Source: Thermothielavioides terrestris NRRL 8126 (Eukaryota; Ascomycota; Sordariomycetes; Sordariales; Chaetomiaceae). Taken from it: 64,000 bases of DNA. The notes beneath the pieces were generated by a model, which worked only from the letters and a program-made list of their open reading frames with translations, was not told the DNA's origin and did not search any database. Positions 23,015-33,039 of the stretch are shown piece after piece. The position numbers and the translations under genes were made by a program. Every line of letters starts with the position of its first letter. The first letter of the stretch is position 1. Location: contig NC_016462.1 in the NCBI RefSeq assembly GCF_000226115.1, positions 2,480,001-2,544,000 on the forward strand. The letters run 5' to 3'.

Positions 23015-26000
23015 TTATACCCCCGCAGCGCCCACCCCCTCTGCAATGGCGCCAGCCTGGTTCTGCTGGTGGTGGTGGCGGAGGCTGTCGCGCTGGACGT
23101 TGTGGTCCGCCTCCGGGACCAGCGCGCCGGCACCACGCGCAGAGGTGACAAAGCCCGGCATGCCGCGGTAGAGCATGGCGCCGACGATGAGGACGAGCAG
23201 CGGGATCTGGACACCCGGGAAGGGGAGGGGGGAAACGTCAGTAAAAGTCCCAACTGTACCATACAGAGAGACGGAATCAAGGAAAAACTGTTGCAGGTGG
23301 GAACATACCCAGATGAAGAAGAGATTCCGGTCCCAGGTCAGCTTCTTCAGGTTGTGCGCGTGCGCCCGCCGCAGCGTGGCCTGCTGCTCGCGCGTGATGG
23401 CGTCCTTGCGGCCGATCTGCAGGAGCGCCGGGATCTCCTGGCCCTCCGAGTCCTCGGCCTTGTCGGCCTCCGCGGCGGCGTCGCTTGTCTCGCTCGCGAG
23501 GGCAGTTGTCCTTCGGGCGGTTGCTGCTGTCGAGCTGGAGGACGGCTGGTCGAAGAGCGCTGCGCACTTGGCGTCCGCCACCGCATCGGCCGCTGCTTGC
23601 GCGGCGGAGGCTTCTTTGGCGGCCAAGTCGCCTTGTTCGTCCTGCTGGGGGAAAAGTTCGTCGTATGCCGGGGGCGGCGTGCTGGATTTTGTCGAGAACG
23701 GCGACGGATATTGCCAGGCACTCTCTTGCTCCTTGGTCGAGGACCCATCATCAGCCGCTCCCGACCTGGCAGCTCCGATCATCGCCGCCAGCCGCTGCAG
23801 CACGGCGTTCTGGTACTCCGGCAGCGGCGGCATGTTCGGCATCTGCGGGAAGTTGGGAAGCTGGGAGAACTGAGGGAACTGCCTGAACTGGGGGAGCTGC
23901 GGTAATTGCGGCAGGTACTGGAGGTGCGGCTCCATCATCTGCTGGAGCTGCTGGAACTGGGCAGCTACCTGTTCCTTGATCGCTGCCATGGCAGCTGACG
24001 GCAAGCCCAGAGGGCCCGTAGCGTCGGTGCCTCGCCGCCGAGGACGGGACGGACTTCTCCTCCGCGCGGGTGTGTTGGCGGCGCTCTTGCCCCGGCGCAT
24101 GCGGAGCTCCATCTGCCCGCCATCGTCGGTCTCGACGAGCGCATCGGACGCGTAGGGCTCGGAATACTCCCCCGAGCTCTCCTCTCCAGATCTGGGTTCG
24201 TCGCTCGACGTGTCCTCGGCCGCTTCGGACAGGGACACCTGTGCCCGTAGCGACTTGAGGCTCAGGGTGCTAGTGACGCGGCTCTGGGATGAACTGTCGC
24301 TCTGCGACCGTCTGTGCTGTCTATAGTTGTGGATGAGCCGCACGACGTCCCTCGACTTCGCAACATCGGCAGCGGTGAGGCCTGACAAGGTTCGTAACGT
24401 GGGATCGGCGCCATGTGCAATCAGGAGTCGGACAATTTCCGTGTGGTTGTTCATCGACGCCATGTGCAACGCCGTGTAGCCGCCCTTGTCGCGGGGATCT
24501 GGGTTCGCCCCTCGCGCCAACAGGCCGGCAACGAAGCGGTGCAGACCCATCTTGCATGCCAAATGCAGCATCGTCTGTCCCGTCGACCTCCTCAGATTGA
24601 GCCGCGGCTTCCGGGTGCTGTTGCTGAGGTCCATCAGCTCCAGCAGCTTGAGGAGATGGCTCTCGAAATTGTCCATGGAGCGATTTGACGAGCCGTCTGC
24701 TCCGGACATCTCGCCGCCGGGTGGCGGATAGCTGCTGCCGGCCTCCTTGATAATCCGGCGGGCGAAATCTGCCACGTCCTCGTAGCCACCCGTCATCTTG
24801 TTGCCGAGGATCATGAGCGCGGTGCGCAGCAGCTGTTGCTCGCTGTCGTCCACGTAGCGGAAGAAGTGAGGCGCAGGGTTCAGAGATTGGCCGTTCTGGT
24901 GCTTGAGCGTCACGGGTACCATGCCCGCCATCTCGGACGGAGGAAGCAAGCATACGAGCGACTCTGAAGACCAGCACGCGGTGCCCGGCGCTTGCTTGTC
25001 GCCGAACATCACCTGCATGCCGTGAACGAAACCCTGGCCCATCAGAGTAACCTCAATGCCGCCAGCGACTGGTCCCTCGCCTGGTATGACCTTGAATATG
25101 GCCGGCTGCTTCTGGGGCTGCTGAGGCCTCGCTTGGCCGCCGCTAGCCATACTGGACGCCGGCCGCGAGGCAACGGGGCTGGAACCAGTATGGGGACGAG
25201 CGGAAACGGACAGGCCAAACATGGGCGTTGCCAGGTTGGCCAAGCTGGGCGTTCTGCTCACGTTGGGTAAGAGCATCTGACCGTTGGAGGGGTTTGCCTG
25301 GGGATTGCTTGCGAACCCGTTGGTCAACGGCTCAGGGGCTCCAGCGCCAGCGCCAAAAATTGGCAATTCTCCGGTCGACGTGAACATTGCACCGGGCGTT
25401 GGAGGCAATGACGATGTCGTCTGTGCCATTGGGCTGGTGCTTGCAGCCGGGTTGGGCGCCCTTGACGCCGGCAGGAACGAGGTGTCGATTGGCGTCATGG
25501 TTAAGTCGCTGGGGGTCTTGGACATTGACTTGTTCCCTCTCCGTCGCTTGGCGGGTCCAGTCGTGAACGAGGGCGATGGAGGACGCGAGATAGCAGCTCT
25601 CGCATGGTTCTGCTGTGGCGTGGCTGAGGCGGACACCGAACCGGCCGAGCTGCGTCTCGCAGCCTGCGGGTCGAGGCTGGGGGATGCCTCCAACGGCGGC
25701 CCGGTTCCTACGCTCTGCGCTGGCAAGTCTTCCCGTGGACTCAGCATCGCAGCCTGTGGACCGAGCGAAGTGTTGGCGACAGGGTTTGGACTGGTGGTCT
25801 TGTGATCATCGGTGATCATGATCGTGGGCGAGAGGGTTTGGACAAGCAAGCGGCCGAGATGATCGGTCAGGGTGAAGATGATCTGGAACCCTTGCTTTTC
25901 GGCGTGATGGCGGCAGTAGCAGGCAATCCTCATGGGCGCCTGCATCTGCCAGAAACTCCGCGAGCCAGACTCGGGAGGGTTCTGGATCGTCCAATCCTTG

Positions 26001-27520
26001 ATCTCGTGCGTGTTGAAGACGATGACCCGTCTGTGCTCGTCCCTTTGCCACGCTGCCTCATCTTCGGGGTTCTTGCTCTTTTTCCGCGACGCCCGTTTCG
26101 TCTCCCTGCCTATGCAGTTCTCGCAGATCTGGACTTCGCCTCCTTCTTGGGTCTTGATCTGTTCGTCGTCGCCCTCGTCGCGGACTTCAGCTCCCTTTTC
26201 GGCCTTGACCTCCTGCGCATCACCCTCCTTCTTCGCGCCTGCGCTTGGACGAGGTTGGCCGCCTGAAGGACCTTTTTGGCCTCCTTGCTTCCTCTCCAGC
26301 CACGCGGCATGCGCAGCGTGTGCAGCTCGTCGCAAAGCCCGCGCCCTATATTCGGGCACGCGCATCGCGCTCGTGCAAACGAGCATGGTATTCAGCTCAA
26401 GCATATCCGGAGAGGGGCACGACGCTGGCTTTGTCCAGAACTTGGGCTTGCTGATGGTATGTTTCGGGAGATGGACTTTTGTGACGCCGGGTGGAAGCTG
26501 CGAGAGTCTGAGAGTGATGATTATCTGTGTTTCAACTCGAGATTTGGTGTTGTTGGCGAAGACATCCAACTTGTAGGGGCCAGGGCCGTATTGATGATGC
26601 TCAAAGGGAGGCTGCGCGAGGGGATGGGGATGCGGAACATCGAGGAAGAACGGGACCCCTGTCCCGTATTGGCTCGTTATCGGATGGGTTGTGTTCAGAA
26701 CTCCGGAGGCCTCTGGGGGAAGAGTGCCTGGTTCTTGGGAGCCGCGGAACTCATTCGGTGACGGTGATGGAAGCGGTTGCGATTGGCGCAAGCAGAGCGT
26801 CCCCGAGGAGAGCGAGTGAGATCCAGCTGCCGCATTTGATTGTACGTCGGAGGCAGGCGATCTGAAAGTGAACGGCTTTTCGGTTGATTAGCATGCGGCA
26901 AGCAGCGGGTTCATGGTTGCAAGCGAACTCACAGCAAAGCCGTCCTCGCAAGCAGTGCGGAAAGAAAAACCAACTTCGCCTGGCGGCGACGCCATGGAGT
27001 TTTCGGGAGAAAAAGTCGGGGCTCCGGAGCCGAACGGACTCGGAGTGTCCGCCGGAGTGCGCAGGCTCGGCTGGGCGAGGGTATGGTCGGTCAGGAACTC
27101 GAAGGCATCACGCATCATCGACATGTCCTCGGCGTCTGTTCCCCCTCCGAGACTGTCCATCGCGCCCCAACTTTGCTTTGTTTCGGCACCGGCATTGGTC
27201 CGCATGTCCCCGACGGCGGGCATCGTCGATGCCGAGCTTGCCGTCCCCTTGCGCGACGCCGAGTCGAACATGGACTCGCGGGGACTCTCGGCGGACCTCG
27301 AGCTCCTGCTCGCGAGCACGAGGGCCTCTGACGGCGAGGGGCAGTCTTGCGGCGCGTCTGGCATGGCGTGGCTCGAGTCGGCGGTGTAGTCGTCCGGGAT
27401 CGTGGGCAGCGGACTCCCTTCGTCGGAGTCGAAGATGAACTCGTTGGTGTAACCAAAGACGGGGTTACCCGCGTTGAACTGGTCGTCGAACGCGGACTCA
27501 TATTCTCCCGGGTCGGCCAT
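23015..27520 (-). CDS. mga2: Mga2/Spt23-type membrane-bound transcription factor (IPT + ankyrin + TM)
   Basis: ER-anchored activator; in yeast this family is released by ubiquitin-proteasome processing and switches on the fatty-acid desaturase OLE1. Exons 26933-27520, 23309-26875 and 23015-23206 (minus strand) encode 1448 residues. Intron 1 (57 nt) uses a CCGAAAAG acceptor with a GCTAATC branch; the nearby TTTCAG would break the frame. A family N-terminal block lies near 295-340 (LDVFANNTKSRVETQIIITL). The IPT/TIG domain is near 784-870 (VIPGEGPVAGGIEVTLMGQG). Two ankyrin repeats are near 963-1046 (TMLHLACKMG, GYTALHMASMNNHTEIVRLL). A PPAY motif (23663-23674) could recruit an Rsp5-type ligase. 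The single C-terminal helix reads LFFIW then IPLLVLIVGAMLY, split by intron 2. Start is taken at MADPGEYESAFDDQ. Confidence 0.95.
23207..23308 (-). other. Stop-free 102-nt intron inside the mga2 membrane-anchor codons
   Basis: Donor GTATGT, acceptor GTCCAG, phase 0, length 34 x 3, no stop in the reading frame. Unspliced mRNA would stay in frame and insert 34 mostly polar residues (VCSHLQQFFLDSVSLYGTVG and onward) after LFFIW. Confidence 0.85.
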
Positions 27521-28678
27521 TTTGCAATCGCAGCGATCGATGACCGCCGGTAGGGGATTGATGCGAGTCTGGCAGGGCGTACAGTACCGATTTATTGGAC
27601 GGCCGAGCGAGGTAGCTAACGTTGCGGCGACAAGCGACGGCAAAAAATCGGGGGCTTGCTCACGGAGACGTGGCCACGAGCAGGCGCATGCCTATCGCAT
27701 TGAGAAAAATATCGAGGGAACGGAGAAAGGGCAGGCGGCCGACGGAGAGCAGCTGGACAGCAGCCAGACGAAGCGCACCGTTCCTCCCTCCCCGCGGTGA
27801 AGAAATTGGGAGAGCAGGGCCAATCTCGTCCACGTCAAACTCGGAGCGACCAGGGCCTGGCGCAGCTGCACGCACGCCCAGAGACTCAACGTTTCCAGGA
27901 GCTTGCTGGGGCAAATATCGCTACGGAAGGGGACTAGCGCCAGGGTGGCTGACGCTCCATTCACCATCTTCTAGGTACTGTGATAACGTTATGCAGCAAT
28001 AGCGGGCATTTCTATGCAAGTATCGGGCTTCCACACCGTCTGTTGAACGACAACAGAGGACAAAGAGAAACGAGCCGGCGTTGCACGCCTCGTCACCAGC
28101 ACGGATCTCCGTCCCTGAGCATGGCATGTTGCTACCTATTTCTTGTTTCCTTATATAGAGGAGTGGCGACCGCAATTACGGAGGCACGATATCCGTAACT
28201 ATCTGGTATTGCCCTAGCAGTTAAGGCAAATAGGCAACTACCGTGGACCACTTTCAGAGGGAGTGATTGATGCACTTGTGGATCCACACCGTCTCATCAA
28301 TTCAGGTACCAGTTCAGGTACCGTGCAGGACGGTTCATCTCATTTCCCCGAGACTGACACGTACACAGGAGTTGGCTAGACTTCCACAAAACTGATCTCC
28401 CTCATGTGAGCAGAGGATCGGTCCCGCGGTCAGCAAAGTGAAGGTTCAAAGTAGAGCAACGTTGATGCTGATGGTAGTGCACCGCTCGCCATATGAAAAA
28501 GCGATCAAGTGAAAGGTAACAATTGGCGAGGTTCGTACGCTATCTGTTAGTCACAGTGTTCACCGAACCCAGTCCCCTGAGCAAAACCTTGGAATTTGCC
28601 GCTGCTACCAGGTGTATACAGCCCGTTGGTGAGCTTGCACTCGCTGTCGGGGCTCGGGTTCATCGAGCACCACCATCG
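27521..28678. other. Intergenic region upstream of mga2
   Basis: Promoter of mga2 and 3' flank of the antiporter gene. I see no gene; a TATATAGAGG stretch lies near 28154. Confidence 0.65.
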
Positions 28679-30637
28679 TCATGGCTCCGAAGGAACCGCA
28701 GCACCCGCCGCAGCGGCTCCGGAAAGAGGCGCCTCGTCGGGGAAACGTATAGTCCGGCCCGAGTACGGCGCAGCGCCCTCAGCAGATGGCCCAACGCCGC
28801 TCGGCGAGCTTTGGCCGATCGCCACAGCGCTGGTCGACGCTTGGCCGATCGCCACAGCGCTGGTTGACGAGTTGTTGCTGGTTTGCACCCCTTCGCGCAG
28901 GTCAGGCAGCTTGCCGGTGGAGTCCTCCTGTCTCTTGGGGATGATGGTGCCGCCAATCCTATAGACGGGGCGCGACGACGAGGAGGCGCTCTGCTCGTTC
29001 CCCGAGTCTGCTCCGGATCGGCGACGGATGGCAAACGAGCTCACTCTGCTACCGAGCGTGAAAGGGGCCACGACGCTGGGGCCCTCGCTAGAGGACGACA
29101 TTACACCGCGCGAGATGGTCCGGGGTAGGTAGAAACCCAACTTCCCCAACGGGATACTCAACCCGTGGACGACCTGCAGAGCCCCCAAGGTCAGCTGCTG
29201 CCTCTCATGACCAGATGATTGCACAAACTCACAATGCTGCAAACAGCAATGAACCACACCACGACAGTGACCGCCTCGGGCAGCTTTGCGACGTCTGCCC
29301 GAGGTCGGCCATCTACGTCGAGAGTCTGCAAGAACTCAAGCGTGATGTAGAGGTAGAAGATGGCCGACACGCCCACGGGACCGAAGAAGCCCACAAACAC
29401 GGCCTGCCGAACCTCCTCGATCTGCGGGATGAACCGGTGAACCATCAACACCCACGGCAGCCGCCGCAGCAGCAGCACCAAGATGCCGAGCGGAACGAGC
29501 CGCCGGAGCGGCACGACACCGTTGTCATTGAACGACTCCCACGGACAGACGGCGCCGTACCACATGAAGACGGACACGTTCAGCAGCATGTCGATGGTCG
29601 GCTGCAGCGAGTCGTCGAGCGTCTCGAGCCGGAACCAGTCGTCCCAAGTGAAGACGTTGCCCGCGATGAAGCAGGCGAGCACGTCGTCGCTGCCAATCAT
29701 GCCGCACGTGCCGACGATGAAGAGCGCGAGCGAGATGGCGAAGACGAGGAAGCTCTCGCGGTCGACGAACTTGTGCTCCTCGGCCCAGTGCAGCAGCTCC
29801 TTGGCGAGCCAGCCGACCGCGGCGCCGTACACGACGCTCAGCAGGATCGTGTACCCCAAGGTCTCGCCAAACCACAGCCCGATGGCCACCCGCGCGCCGC
29901 CCGACTCCGCCACGCCGCCGTCCCCGATGTACTTGATCAGATACAGCGCGAGGAACAAGAAGGGATAGCCCAGCCCGTCGTTGGCCCCGGACTCGGCGAT
30001 GATGATCTGCTGCAGCTCCTTGGGCACGTTGTGGTCGGCAAACTTGCCCTTGACGATCACGGCGGACAGGACGGGGTCTGTGGGCGTGACGCACGACCCG
30101 ATGGCGAGCGCGTGCAGGATGTTGAGCCCTGGAACGAGCCCCCACACGAGCAGGCTGGTGGCGATCCACATGGCGGCCATGATGGGCCCGAGCAGGATGG
30201 CCAGCGGCTTCCATTGCTTCTTGAGGTAGCGGCTGGGAAGCTGGACGCCGGCGAGCACGAGCTGGACGCCGAGCACCAGGCGGGAGAAGGCGAGCGTGAT
30301 CGCGTTGAGGTTCTCCACGGAGCCCAGGGCATAATCGAGCGGGCGGATGAAGTTGGCAGCGTGCGGGGAGAGGCTGACGCCGGCGAGGAGGGAGATGACT
30401 GTGTTAGGGTTGACAATGGAGTTAGCATTATGAACGTTTCTTCTAGAACCTCGACCCTGGGCCAGGTGCGTCATATCGTGAGGTAGCGAGGTTGAAGAAG
30501 GTTTTCGATCCTGACATACGGGCCTCGGAAAGATAGAAGCTCTCTTTGCAGAGGTACGAGACCAAGCCGAACAGCGAGATCCACCCCCCCAGTACGCTGA
30601 GGATGATGTTGAAGTTGGTGGTCGCCAGCGCCGGCAT
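28679..30637 (-). CDS. nha1: Plasma-membrane Na+(K+)/H+ antiporter, NHA1/Sod2 type
   Basis: Exports Na+ or K+ in exchange for protons; needed for salt tolerance and pH balance in relatives. Exons 30520-30637, 29233-30398 and 28679-29173 (minus strand) encode 592 residues. Introns are 121 nt (GTATGT...AACACAG) and 59 nt (GTGAGT...CTGCAG). About twelve membrane helices are expected. Signature segments are SFYLSEA|LISLLAGV across intron 1, the core SCVTPTDPVLSAVIVKGKFA, ESGANDGLGYPFLFLALYL with the paired-acid ND motif, and GMIGSDDVLACFIAGNVFTWDDW. After the last helix, VVHGLSIPLGKLGFYLP is the usual membrane-proximal block. The tail is about 165 residues, longer than S. pombe Sod2 but much shorter than S. 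cerevisiae Nha1. It includes a tandem decapeptide ending SAVAIGQ. Confidence 0.95.
28811..28870. repeat. 30-bp tandem duplication inside nha1 tail
   Basis: Two adjacent copies of a 30-bp unit containing GGCCGATCGCCACAGCGCTG differ at very few positions. They encode a duplicated decapeptide around TSAVAIGQ in the cytoplasmic tail. Confidence 0.8.
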
Positions 30638-31540
30638 TTTTGTTAATTCTTCGCAACAGCCGTTGCGATTCGAGCCGTCAGGTCAATCTTCAGTCGCGGT
30701 CTGTTCCGGAACCGGCCCTCGATATAATGGCTTTCCTTTCAGGGCCTATCCGTTCCGAAACCACAGCAACGGAAAAAGCCAGTGTTATTGAATCATGGAG
30801 ACGGAGCAATGAGGAATGAGGCCCGTGGATGGCATGGGACGCGGCGTGGGCACAGCTTGTGCAGGCCGGAAGAGCAGGACCATAGGAGGTGAAGACGGCG
30901 TGTTTGAGAAACGCAGGCGACTAGAGGGCGATAACCGCTGACTTTAGTTATCGATGTGCTGGTGCAAAGGACACTGGGAAAGACGCTCGGCGGCGATCGA
31001 CTTAAATGTGCAAGCCCTGTCCCTGTGGATATGCTCGAAAAGTTGGGGCTGACCCACCGGACTCGCAGCGGGGAGGGGAGGTGGAGGTCTCGGGCGCCAA
31101 GTCGCCCGGTTGAATCCTAACTACACTAACGTACACCGAGGTGAAAACGAACTTGTCGATGCCAATCCTCTACTCAAAGCCTGGATGCGCGAGAATGGGT
31201 GTGGAATGCGCGGGAGGTGCAGCTTCAGTGCAAACTCATGAGCTATCTCAAGTGGGATTGCGGGATGTGACGTTGACTATCTGTACAGTAACTTCCACAC
31301 TCACGACAGGCCGACTGAAGCCGTGCCTGAGCGGCTCGGCGGTGGGGGTTCGTCGGATTCGGGGCGCACATCTTCCGATCTTCCACCACCTCCCTGCCAC
31401 CGAATTCTCCTTTCCTCAAGGAATCGTAAGCCTTATAACAGGACCGTGGTCCCTCAAAATCAACTTCAACAGCCCGATAAGGACTCGCGGCATTACGGAA
31501 TACACTTCGAACAAAATTTGAAAGAGAAGGAACCAAAAAA
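30638..31540. other. Intergenic region nha1 / tRNA-Gly
   Basis: Upstream region of nha1 and downstream flank of the tRNA. No gene is seen. Confidence 0.65.
31535..31540 (-). terminator. Pol III terminator of tRNA-Gly
   Basis: Six T on the minus strand directly after the tRNA discriminator base, the standard RNA polymerase III stop signal. Confidence 0.8.
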
Positions 31541-31620
31541 TGCGACCTGGGGGAATCGAACCCCCCTCTGTTGCTTTGTCGGATGGAAGGCAACAATGCT
31601 AACCACTACACCAAGGCCGC
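31541..31620 (-). tRNA. tRNA-Gly (anticodon UCC) with 8-nt intron
   Basis: Reads GGA codons. The minus strand folds fully. The acceptor GCGGCCT pairs with AGGTCGC (one G-U), discriminator A. The D arm holds TAGTGGTTAG. The anticodon stem GTTGC/GCAAC frames the loop CTTCCA...A. The T stem GGGGG/CCCCC closes TTCGATT. The anticodon occupies 31585-31587. An 8-nt intron, TCCGACAA (31576-31583), sits between positions 37 and 38, the canonical place. The mature length is 72 nt before CCA addition. Other frames through this stretch are not coding. Confidence 0.96.
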
Positions 31621-31658
31621 GATCGGAGTTTACCATTGATCCCTTCTTGGCGCCAAGC

Positions 31659-32606
31659 CTATAACGCCGGTTGCACCTTGCCAATGCCCGAATCGCCAGT
31701 CGAATCGTTGGCCCAATACTGGCCACTCGTGTCGCCGATCTCGCCAAAAGCCAGGTGCAGCGGGATGCGGGCGCCCTCCTCGGGCGTCTTGGGCGGCGGG
31801 CCGGCCTGGGCGCCAAGGTCGGTCTTAACCCAGCCGGGGCAGCAACTGTTGATCAGCAGGCCGGGATGCTCCCTCGCCAAGATGCGCGTGAAGGCATTGA
31901 GTGCTGCCTTGCTGACCGAATACGCCATCGGGGGCCACCCGGCCTTGACCTCGCCGCCGCGCGCCGCCGCTGCGTCGTACTCGCGCACCAGCCCGTCCAG
32001 CTCCTCCAGCGTCAGGTCCCGGGCGAGAAACCGCGGGCGCAGGTGCGGCGCCAGCCACCGCAGCCGGCCTGCTTGCGAGGAGACGTTGACGATGCGCCCG
32101 CCGGGATTGCGCAGGATGGGCAGGAAGGCTTGGCACATGCGCAGTGTGCCCCAGTAGTTGGTCTCCAGCGTGTCGGCGCGCTCGGCATCGCTAATGCGCT
32201 CGCGATAGTAGTAGACGCCGGCGTTGTTGATGAGCACGTCCACAGCGGCCTGCTCCTTGGCCACGCGCGAGGCCAGGGCGTCGATGGAGCTTGGGTCGCG
32301 AAGTGAGAGTCGCACGGGGAGGATCTTGACGTGCGGCTGGCACTCCTCCGCGACGCCCTCGGGGAGCGTGCCGGCGCGGGTGCTGGCATAGACCACGAGG
32401 GGGCCGGCGCTGTCCGAGGCAAGCTGGCGCAGGATTGCGAGGCCTATGCCACGATTCTAACATTTCCACTCTGGTTAGGGAGGTAAGGTACGAAATGCCA
32501 GAGGTACACGTGTACCTCCGTCAGGAGTATGGATCGCACTGATCCGCTCGCTTGGCGAAAAACTCACCACACCAGTCACCACGGCCACCCGCGTCTGCTG
32601 CGCCAT
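31659..32606 (-). CDS. Short-chain dehydrogenase/reductase, carbonyl-reductase (CBR1) like
   Basis: NAD(P)-dependent oxidoreductase of the classical SDR fold; the closest pattern I know is animal carbonyl reductase 1, which reduces ketones and quinones. Exons 32568-32606 and 31659-32456 (minus strand) encode 278 residues. The first exon holds 13 residues (MAQQTRVAVVTGV), so the Rossmann glycine motif TGVNRGIG is joined by splicing. Then come VLINNAG (near 97), the catalytic Ser in IVNVSSQAG, YSVSK with catalytic Tyr and Lys (near 200), and NSCCPGWVKTDLGAQAG. A PEEGARIPLHLA block and the long insert before YSVSK match CBR1. The 111-nt intron carries an 18-bp palindrome. It is divergent from the MFS transporter, with 433 bp between the starts. 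Confidence 0.92.
32501..32518. repeat. 18-bp perfect palindrome with CACGTG core in SDR intron
   Basis: GAGGTACACGTGTACCTC reads the same on both strands. It lies in intron 1 of the SDR gene, 539 bp from the MFS start codon, and could bind a dimeric bHLH or other symmetric factor. Binding is inference. Confidence 0.7.
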
Positions 32607-33039
32607 ATGCAATGTCTTGAGCAAAGTCCGAAACAAATGAGTTCCACACTTTTACTGGGTGAGAAACAAACTACGGAGTTTGTTTCTATCCAGCTTTTTC
32701 GGAGAAAGTGCTCATCGCCGAAAGGCGCAGTGCCAAGCCAATATATCTGGAAGCCGTAGGAAGCTGCTTAATCATCGTGAGGCGAGAGGCCGGGAAAATC
32801 GTTGACCCTCACTCATCCTTCGGATTTTCCTTTACATGTTTACATAATTTGTCAAATTGTCACGATCTGCTGTTGCAGAACTGGTGCTATTAAAGGGTCG
32901 ATTGCTGTCCTCGAAGGCTTCGCGATGTGTCCTTCGTCGTCGTGTTGTGTATGTTGTGTCAGGAGAGTCGCTTTTCACGCCTTGCCCCTTTTCGGCCCCT
33001 TTTCGGACGTGTTTACGTGCTGTGTAGAACCACCGCCCA
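32607..33039. promoter_or_regulatory. Shared divergent promoter of SDR and MFS genes
   Basis: 433 bp between the two start codons on opposite strands, with no other gene. A T/pyrimidine-rich stretch lies near 32820-32860. Co-regulation of the pair is inference from the layout. Confidence 0.6.

Noticed and set aside
22847..23905. 352-codon open frame on the plus strand
   Set aside because: Mostly antisense to the 3' end of mga2; no domain.
26862..26875. TTTCAG as acceptor of mga2 intron 1
   Set aside because: It is the better pyrimidine-tract acceptor by eye, but it shifts the frame into a stop; the AAAAG site 14 nt earlier keeps the frame.
29215..30486. 423-codon open frame on the plus strand
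   Set aside because: Antisense shadow of the antiporter gene; no domain, very charged low-complexity product.
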